In this document: in pieces, positions 5,715 to 10,946 of the stretch | Layout of the letters: every line of letters starts with the position of its first letter | Numbering within the stretch: the stretch's first letter is position 1 | DNA from: SAR86 cluster bacterium | GTDB lineage: Bacteria; Pseudomonadota; Gammaproteobacteria; Magnimaribacterales; D2472 | Direction: 5' to 3' | NCBI GenBank assembly: GCA_016779505.1 | Contig: JADHNM010000038.1 | Location: 1-10,946, forward strand | DNA length: 10,946 bases | Translations under genes and position numbers: made by a program | Notes under the pieces: model-generated | What the model saw: the letters and a program-made list of their open reading frames with translations, nothing else | Told to the model about the DNA's origin: nothing | The model's database searches: none

Positions 5715-6141
5715 AAAAGTACCTGTCATAATGAGCCTCAGAAAGCTCCAAAAACTCTGAGTAAATTTGCTCTTTAAGCTGAGCAAGATCCGCATCTACA
5801 TGACAAGCAATTCCAAACTGATGCAAATCTAATTCTTGTGAGCCAGCAGCTCGAAGAAGATCAAAGATCCAAGTCATTGGATCCATCGCATCATTAAAGT
5901 TTATCCCTTGATCATTTAGCCGAGTTGCTAATAGCTCAGCATTTGTAACAGAAAAACGATCTTTTAAAACAGTTAACTTAAAACTTTCAAGCCTTGAATT
6001 AACCAGCTCTTTTTCTGGAACAGTAAACTTGTTCCAATTAATAACTTCATGAACAAAACGCTTGCAACCCTTGCAAACATTATCACCATAAGTTGTAGAG
6101 CATATTCCAAGACATGGTGTAGAAGCTTTGTTTTTCTTCAT
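5707..6141 (-). CDS. DUF1289-type protein with an N-terminal four-cysteine motif, function unknown
   Basis: A 144-residue protein with no assigned function. Residues 9-36 show the DUF1289 pattern PCLGIC...GDNVCKGCKRFVHEVINW, with C10, C14, C23 and C26 arranged as a likely metal site (zinc or iron-sulfur, not determined). About 105 further residues follow, rich in charged and aromatic positions with no motif I recognise and ending AHYDRYFFT. Many DUF1289 proteins are little more than the cysteine motif, so this tail is notable. There is no signal peptide or membrane segment, so it is probably cytoplasmic. The ATG at 6141 directly precedes the cysteine motif. No ribosome site is visible, although -10-like AT sequence lies close upstream. 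It is divergent from acnB across 104 bases and overlaps the end of umuC by 8 bases. Family call good, function unknown. Confidence 0.85.
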   Translation of the reverse strand: MKKNKASTPCLGICSTTYGDNVCKGCKRFVHEVINWNKFTVPEKELVNSRLESFKLTVLKDRFSVTNAELLATRLNDQGINFNDAMDPMTWIFDLLRAAGSQELDLHQFGIACHVDADLAQLKEQIYSEFLELSEAHYDRYFFT

Positions 6142-6196
6142 AGACTGGATAATACATTATTTAATCTTAAGAAATACAATGAAATAAAGAATAGGC

Positions 6197-6225
6197 TTGG
6201 GGATTTAGGGATACCACAGTAAAAT
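6197..6225 (+). promoter_or_regulatory. Candidate acnB promoter
   Basis: TTGGGG (6197-6202) and TAAAAT (6220-6225, 5 of 6 consensus bases) are separated by 17 bases. Transcription would begin about 14 bases before the acnB ATG, just upstream of the ribosome site AGGGAG (6234-6239). An alternative -10, TACAAT, lies at 6175-6180 but has a poorer -35 partner. No operator symmetry was recognised. Confidence 0.4.
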
Positions 6226-6245
6226 GACGACCCAGGGAGAAAATT

Positions 6246-8825
6246 ATGCTTCAAGATTACAAAAAACATTGTGAAGAAAGGAAAGAACAAGGGATACCAC
6301 CTCTGCCTCTTTCGGCTCAACAAACATCAGATTTAGTTGAATTACTTAAATCAGAACATGAAGAGTCAGAATTGTTGCTGGAACTTTTAAAAGAAAGAAT
6401 ACCCGCAGGAGTAGATCAAGCAGCTTATGTAAAAGCCGGGTTCTTAGCAGACATCACAACAGGTGAAACAAGCAGTCCTTACATCTCTAAAAAAGAGGCA
6501 GTGATGATTTTGGGAACAATGCTTGGTGGATACAACATTCAACCTCTAATAAAATGCTTAGGAGATGATGATCTGGGTGAAGCAGCTGCTGCTTCATTAA
6601 GCACGACTTTGTTAATCTTTGATGCTTTTAATGAAGTTCTAGCTCTTTCTGAAACTAATAAAAATGCAAAAACTGTCATAGATGCATGGGCTGAAGGAAC
6701 TTGGTTTAAAGAGAAACAAGAAATTGCAAAACAGATAAAATTAACTGTTTACAAAGTACCCGGTGAAATAAATACAGATGACTTATCTCCTGCAACTGAT
6801 GCATGGTCTAGACCAGATATTCCTTTGCATGCATTGGCAATGTTTAAAATGCCGAGAGAAGGCTTAGAAAAACCTCTTGAAACAATAGAAGAGTTAAAGA
6901 AAAAAGGTAATCCATTGGTTTTTGTTGGTGATGTAGTGGGAACTGGCTCATCAAGAAAATCAGCAACAAACTCGGTGCTTTGGCATATGGGTGATGAAAT
7001 TCCATGCATTCCTAATAAAAAAGAAGGTGGTTTTTGTTTTGGCGGAAAGATTGCACCTATCTTCTTCAACACATTAGAAGATTCGGGAGCATTCCCTGTG
7101 GAGTGTGATGTCTCCAAATTAAACATGGGACAAGAAATTATCTTTGAACCATTTGATGGAAAAATTTTAGATGCAGCTAGCGGAGAAGTTTTGTCTAGGT
7201 TTGAACTCAAAACACCCGTCCTTCTGGATGAGGTTCGAGCAAACGGCCGGATTCCATTAATTATAGGAAGGCAATTAACAGACAAAACAAGAGAAGCACT
7301 TGGTCTAGAGCCAACTGATATCTTTACTAGGCCTGATGCTGAAGCTTCTACAGATAAAGGCTTCACATTGGCTCAAAAGATGGTTGGTAAGGCGTGTGGA
7401 GTAAAAGGAATTAGACCTGGGACATATTGCGAACCAAGAATGACAACAGTGGGATCGCAAGATACCACTGGGCCAATGACCAGAGATGAACTAAAAGAAT
7501 TAGCTTGTTTAGGATTTTCAGCCGATCTTGTTATGCAATCATTTTGTCATACTGCTGCATACCCCAAACCAGTAGACATCGATACACAGCATACATTACC
7601 AGACTTTATTATGAATCGAGGAGGAGTATCGCTAAAGCCAGGAGATGGAATTATTCATTCTTGGTTAAATAGAATGCTGCTTCCAGATGGAGTAGGAACT
7701 GGTGGAGACAGCCATACTCGCTTTCCGTTAGGTATTAGTTTTCCAGCTGGATCAGGGTTAGTAGCTTTTGCTGCTGCATTAGGAGTGATGCCGCTAGATA
7801 TGCCGGAATCCGTACTTGTAAGATTTAAAGGAGAAATGCAGCCTGGAATAACTCTCAGAGATTTAGTGAATGCTATCCCTTATGCCGCAATTCAAAAAGG
7901 TCTTTTAACTGTAGCCAAGGAAGGTAAGAAGAATATATTTTCTGGTCGCTGCCTTGAAATCGAAGGCTTGCCAGACCTAAAAGTAGAGCAAGCATTTGAG
8001 CTATCTGATGCATCTGCTGAGAGATCTGCCTCAGGGTGCACGGTTCGATTAAATAAAGAACCAATCATAGAATACCTAAAATCAAATATTGTAATGCTTA
8101 GATGGATGATTGGAAGTGGTTATGGTGATGCTAAAACTTTAGAGAGAAGAGCTCAGGCAATGGAAGAATGGATTGCAAACCCCGAATTACTTGAACCTGA
8201 TGAGAATGCTGAATATGCCGAGATCATTGAAATTGACCTCAATGAAATTAAAGAGCCTCTTCTTGCATGCCCAAATGATCCTGATGACATTAAACCTTTG
8301 TCAGCAGTCGCAGAAACTAATATTGACGAGGTTTTTATTGGATCATGCATGACAAACATTGGTCACTTCAGAGCGGCAGGCCATTTACTTAAAAAATATA
8401 ATGGGACAAAAGCTAGATTATGGGTAGTTCCACCCACCAAGATGGATGAAAAACAATTAATGGAAGAAGGAATTTATAATGTGTTTGGGACATCTGGCGC
8501 AAGAACAGAAATACCAGGATGCTCCCTTTGTATGGGCAATCAAGCTAGAGTACTAGCAAACTCTACAGTGGTTTCAACTTCTACTCGAAACTTTCCAAAT
8601 AGACTGGGTGATGGAGCTGATGTATTTTTAGCTTCGGCAGAGCTCGCTGCAATTGCCTCTGTATTAGGTAAGCTTCCTTCACCAGAAGAATACTTAAAAT
8701 ACATGGAAGAAATTAATCCGTTTGCTGACGAGATCTATCGATATTTAAATTTCAATGAGATAGATCAATATGTTGATAGTGCAAACTCAGCTAATATTCC
8801 CGCAGTAAACATTGTAAGTGCTTAA
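6246..8825 (+). CDS. acnB: Bifunctional aconitate hydratase 2 / 2-methylisocitrate dehydratase (AcnB)
   Basis: Iron-sulfur enzyme of the TCA cycle that interconverts citrate and isocitrate through cis-aconitate. AcnB enzymes can also dehydrate 2-methylisocitrate. At 859 aa it is close to E. coli AcnB (865) and can be followed along its whole length. Seen in order: the helical N-terminal domain (MLQDYKKHCEERK...), the swivel domain with VGDVVGTGSSRKSATNSVLW, the catalytic core with VGSQDTTGPMTRDELK, GTGGDSHTRFP and SGLVAFAAALGVMPLDMPESV, and the cluster cysteines C701 (GSCMTNIGHF), C759 and C762 (GCSLCMGNQ) that bind the 4Fe-4S cluster. The final STRNFPNRLG and YRYLNFN blocks match the family. 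AGGGAG (6234-6239) lies 6 bases before the ATG, a good ribosome site. E. coli AcnB also binds mRNA when it loses its cluster, but nothing here tests that. It is a single-gene unit, convergent with purF through a shared TTAA. Confidence 0.98.
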   Translation: MLQDYKKHCEERKEQGIPPLPLSAQQTSDLVELLKSEHEESELLLELLKERIPAGVDQAAYVKAGFLADITTGETSSPYISKKEAVMILGTMLGGYNIQPLIKCLGDDDLGEAAAASLSTTLLIFDAFNEVLALSETNKNAKTVIDAWAEGTWFKEKQEIAKQIKLTVYKVPGEINTDDLSPATDAWSRPDIPLHALAMFKMPREGLEKPLETIEELKKKGNPLVFVGDVVGTGSSRKSATNSVLWHMGDEIPCIPNKKEGGFCFGGKIAPIFFNTLEDSGAFPVECDVSKLNMGQEIIFEPFDGKILDAASGEVLSRFELKTPVLLDEVRANGRIPLIIGRQLTDKTREALGLEPTDIFTRPDAEASTDKGFTLAQKMVGKACGVKGIRPGTYCEPRMTTVGSQDTTGPMTRDELKELACLGFSADLVMQSFCHTAAYPKPVDIDTQHTLPDFIMNRGGVSLKPGDGIIHSWLNRMLLPDGVGTGGDSHTRFPLGISFPAGSGLVAFAAALGVMPLDMPESVLVRFKGEMQPGITLRDLVNAIPYAAIQKGLLTVAKEGKKNIFSGRCLEIEGLPDLKVEQAFELSDASAERSASGCTVRLNKEPIIEYLKSNIVMLRWMIGSGYGDAKTLERRAQAMEEWIANPELLEPDENAEYAEIIEIDLNEIKEPLLACPNDPDDIKPLSAVAETNIDEVFIGSCMTNIGHFRAAGHLLKKYNGTKARLWVVPPTKMDEKQLMEEGIYNVFGTSGARTEIPGCSLCMGNQARVLANSTVVSTSTRNFPNRLGDGADVFLASAELAAIASVLGKLPSPEEYLKYMEEINPFADEIYRYLNFNEIDQYVDSANSANIPAVNIVSA

Positions 8826-10303
8826 TTGGATTGTTCTCTAGCAACTTTCTGGTCATCTTTTCGAGATGACTCAAGGTCTTCTAGGTAATCTGAGCTTATT
8901 GAGGTTGGATAATTTCCATCAAAAATTGATATTTCAAAATTTTTAATCACTGGATTGCCTTCTTGTGCAGAAGCAATTAAATCATCTAGATCTTGATAAA
9001 TAAGCCAATCTGCTCCAATTTCTTTTGCAACCTCTTCATCGGTCCTTCCCGATGCAATTAACTCATTCGTTGCTGCCATATCAATCCCATAAAGATTTTG
9101 GAATTTTACTGGTGGAGCCGCAGATGAGAAATATACTTTATTAGCACCTGCTTCTTTAGCCATTTCAATAATTCTCTTACTGGTTGTTCCTCTGACTATT
9201 GAATCATCAACTAACAACACGTTTTTTCCTTTAAACTCAAGATCTAATATATTTAACTTTCTTCGAACAGATTTTTTTCTTTCCTCTTGGTTAGGCATAA
9301 TAAAAGTTCTACCAATATATCGGTTTTTAACGAAGCCTTGTCTATAAGGAAGTTTTAATGCTGCTGCAAGCTGCAATGCTGATGTTGTAGAGCTATCAGG
9401 TATAGGAATTACCACATCAATGTCATGATTGGGGTTAAGTTTAAGAATTTTTTTAGCTAGCTTTTGCCCCATTCTCATTCTAGCTTTGTAAACAGAAATT
9501 TCATCAAGAGTAGAATCAGGTCTAGCCAAATAAACATATTCAAATATGCAAGGGGTTGACTCTGCATTGTCAAAGCACTGATCGCTGTGTAAATTTCCAT
9601 CAACATCTATGAAAACAGCCTCTCCAGGATATACATCCCTTAATGTTTGAAAGCCCAAAGCAGAAAAAGAGGCATTTTCAGAGGCAACAATATATTCTTT
9701 TTTAGTTGGGCCATCTTTAACGCCAATAACTAATGGGCGAATGCCCCGCGGATCTCTAAATGCAAGCAATCCAAAACCTGTAATCAAAGCAACAACTGCA
9801 TATGCTCCTTGACACCTGATATGAGTTTTTCTTACAGCTTTAAAAAAATGCTTTGTCGAGGGAAGAATAGCTCTTTGCTTTCCAAGCTCATGGGCAAAAA
9901 TATTAAGCAATACTTCTGAATCTGAGTCGGTATTAAGATGACGCATTTCAGCGTGGAATAATTCACGAGCCAAAACTTTGGAATTCGTTAAATTTCCATT
10001 ATGCGCAAGACTAATACCATATGGAGAATTGACATACATAGGCTGGGCAAACTCTTTGCCGGCACCACCAGCAGTTGGATATCGGACGTGACCAATCCCG
10101 TAATTGCCAAGCAATTTATTCATGTGTCGCTGTTGAAAGACATCGCGCACATACCCCATAGATTTACGACTATTCAATCTTCCCGTTTCGTCACAAACAA
10201 CCATTCCAGCTGCATCTTGGCCTCTATGTTGAAGCATTAACAAGGAATCGTAAATTGCGCTAGCTACATGAGTTTCAGAATATATGCCAACTATTCCACA
10301 CAT
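8822..10303 (-). CDS. purF: Amidophosphoribosyltransferase
   Basis: Makes 5-phosphoribosylamine from PRPP and glutamine, the first committed step of purine synthesis, in the cytosol. The protein has 493 aa (E. coli about 505). The N-terminal Ntn glutaminase domain starts MCGIVGIY, with nucleophile C2 directly after the initiator Met. There is therefore no propeptide, and I see no extra cysteines of the Bacillus-type iron-sulfur form. HVRYPTAGG and AHNGNL are the usual glutamine-site motifs. The C-terminal phosphoribosyltransferase domain carries the PRPP loop VLLVDDSIVRGTTS at 362-375. Start and upstream cvpA stop overlap by one base (TAATG on the minus strand), which suggests translational coupling. 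The cvpA-purF order is the classic gammaproteobacterial one. No PurR-type operator was recognised in the visible part, and the operon promoter lies beyond the window. The stop shares TTAA with acnB. Confidence 0.98.
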   Translation of the reverse strand: MCGIVGIYSETHVASAIYDSLLMLQHRGQDAAGMVVCDETGRLNSRKSMGYVRDVFQQRHMNKLLGNYGIGHVRYPTAGGAGKEFAQPMYVNSPYGISLAHNGNLTNSKVLARELFHAEMRHLNTDSDSEVLLNIFAHELGKQRAILPSTKHFFKAVRKTHIRCQGAYAVVALITGFGLLAFRDPRGIRPLVIGVKDGPTKKEYIVASENASFSALGFQTLRDVYPGEAVFIDVDGNLHSDQCFDNAESTPCIFEYVYLARPDSTLDEISVYKARMRMGQKLAKKILKLNPNHDIDVVIPIPDSSTTSALQLAAALKLPYRQGFVKNRYIGRTFIMPNQEERKKSVRRKLNILDLEFKGKNVLLVDDSIVRGTTSKRIIEMAKEAGANKVYFSSAAPPVKFQNLYGIDMAATNELIASGRTDEEVAKEIGADWLIYQDLDDLIASAQEGNPVIKNFEISIFDGNYPTSISSDYLEDLESSRKDDQKVAREQSN

Positions 10304-10842
10304 TATGTTGTCTCGTAAATTGTGCTGATATCAGCCTTAAGCATAACTGAATTTTTATCTGAGATCATACTTTTAAAAAATTTCTCAGCCATCGGAGCAT
10401 ATTTTTTTAAATAAGGAGAGCTTTGAGAATTGATTATGAAGCTTGATTGCTTAACATCATTAGGAAGTACAAGGTAAATGACCACAATGAGAAGCATGCC
10501 TCTTATAAATCCAAACAATACACCCAAAAGTCTATCTAAGCCTCCCATGCCAGACCAGTGAACTAAGCCGCGAAGCAATTTGATTAACAGCCCTCCTAAA
10601 AAGATAATTCCCACAAAGACAGTAATGATTGTAAGGATTCTTCTAACCTCAGGGTTATCTATGTAATCCATAAAATAAGGGTCTAGGTAAGCGTTTAGAA
10701 GCATTGCTGCTGCAAACGCTGTGATCCACAACAAGAGCGATAAAATTTCTTGAATAAAACCTCGAAAAAATGCCATCAAACCAGACAGTATAATTATCCC
10801 AATTACAAGATAATCAAAATAAGATAAGGCTATGGATTCCAA
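10303..10842 (-). CDS. cvpA: CvpA family inner membrane protein
   Basis: Small integral membrane protein of the CvpA (colicin V production) family, 179 aa. In E. coli it is needed for colicin V export and tied to envelope stress tolerance, with no defined biochemical activity. Hydrophobic segments lie at about 11-24, 32-50, 66-88 and 105-126. The family landmarks are FRGFIQEILSL (26-36) and GGLDRLLGVLFGFIRG (100-115). The C-terminal 50 residues are polar. The start is read as TTG at 10842, giving SYFDYLVIG before the first segment as the family requires. The next Met (23) would cut into that segment and no ATG or GTG lies close upstream. GAGG about 7 bases before the TTG can serve as ribosome site. 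It overlaps the upstream SPOR gene by 13 bases and purF by one base, so all three are one operon. Confidence 0.92.
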   Translation of the reverse strand: MESIALSYFDYLVIGIIILSGLMAFFRGFIQEILSLLLWITAFAAAMLLNAYLDPYFMDYIDNPEVRRILTIITVFVGIIFLGGLLIKLLRGLVHWSGMGGLDRLLGVLFGFIRGMLLIVVIYLVLPNDVKQSSFIINSQSSPYLKKYAPMAEKFFKSMISDKNSVMLKADISTIYETT

Positions 10843-10946
10843 GCCATAACCTCGCCGACTTCTATACCGGCAATTTGATTAAGAATTTTTTTGTTTTCCT
10901 CAATATCTTTTTTACTAGCAAAGGGTCCAACCAAAACATTGGTAAG
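10830..10946 (-). CDS. SPOR-domain protein (DedD-like), C-terminal end only
   Basis: The last 38 codons and stop of a gene that enters from beyond the window end. The visible protein begins L-T-N-V-L-V-G-P-F-A-S-K-K and ends EVMAWNP. The VxVGPF followed by a charged helix is the characteristic second half of an SPOR domain, which binds denuded septal peptidoglycan. In gammaproteobacteria the gene just upstream of cvpA and purF is commonly dedD, a division-related inner membrane protein with a C-terminal SPOR domain, so DedD is the likely identity. The membrane segment and linker needed to confirm this are outside the window. Its stop TAG lies within the cvpA coding start (13-base overlap). 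Confidence 0.8.
   Translation of the reverse strand, partial: LTNVLVGPFASKKDIEENKKILNQIAGIEVGEVMAWNP

Noticed and set aside
5737..5761. Inverted repeat CTCAGA / TCTGAG near the umuC end as a terminator
   Set aside because: Six pairs with a 13-base loop, and the T-rich run on the minus strand starts too far from the stem. It lies within coding sequence and does not have terminator form.
6208..6300. 11-base direct repeat AGGGATACCAC just before (6207-6217) and just within (6290-6300) the acnB start
   Set aside because: Only two copies, one of them coding for normal AcnB residues (QGIPP), and with no symmetry. Chance is the simplest reading.
6749..7366. Long open frame (205 codons) on the minus strand inside acnB
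   Set aside because: It lies wholly within a full-length, strongly recognisable acnB, shows no family motif, and is explained as an antisense shadow of coding sequence.

Overview
The window is AT-rich, tightly packed bacterial chromosome holding mainly housekeeping genes. Several features point to a gammaproteobacterium with a small, streamlined genome, possibly a marine lineage. These are an LpxH-type lipid A hydrolase, a PpiB-like cyclophilin next to lpxH and cysS, an SPOR protein followed by cvpA and purF, a B-type aconitase, and umuDC under an Escherichia-type SOS box. The exact taxon cannot be fixed from this sequence alone. I found no mobile element, CRISPR array, prophage or defence cassette.

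Layout. Bases 1-55 are the 3' part of tRNA-Asn(GTT), followed by a strong hairpin terminator (131-160) and about 180 bases without a gene. A short-chain dehydrogenase/reductase (338-1207, +) converges on cysS (1204-2574, -), and the two share a TTAA at their stops. cysS is divergent from a compact plus-strand group: membrane-anchored cyclophilin (2636-3256), lpxH (3253-3963), then a LexA-controlled umuD-umuC pair (4018-5714). umuC converges with an overlap on a four-cysteine DUF1289-type gene (5707-6141, -), which is divergent from acnB (6246-8825, +). acnB converges, again through a shared TTAA, on purF (8822-10303, -). purF lies downstream of cvpA (10303-10842, -) and the 3' end of an SPOR-domain gene (10830-10946, -), and these last three form an overlapping operon.

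Function. cysS and tRNA-Asn serve translation. The cyclophilin assists protein folding. LpxH makes lipid X for lipid A. UmuD and UmuC form translesion polymerase V, induced by DNA damage. AcnB runs the citrate-isocitrate step of the TCA cycle. PurF commits PRPP to purine synthesis, with CvpA and the SPOR protein as its usual membrane and envelope neighbours.

No clearly new system stands out. The points most worth checking are regulatory. The cyclophilin has a second, much better ribosome binding site that would give a cytosolic form. A textbook intrinsic terminator lies inside the first codons of lpxH. UmuD has an unusual Val-Gly at its predicted self-cleavage site. All three convergent gene pairs overlap at their stops, with no terminator between them.
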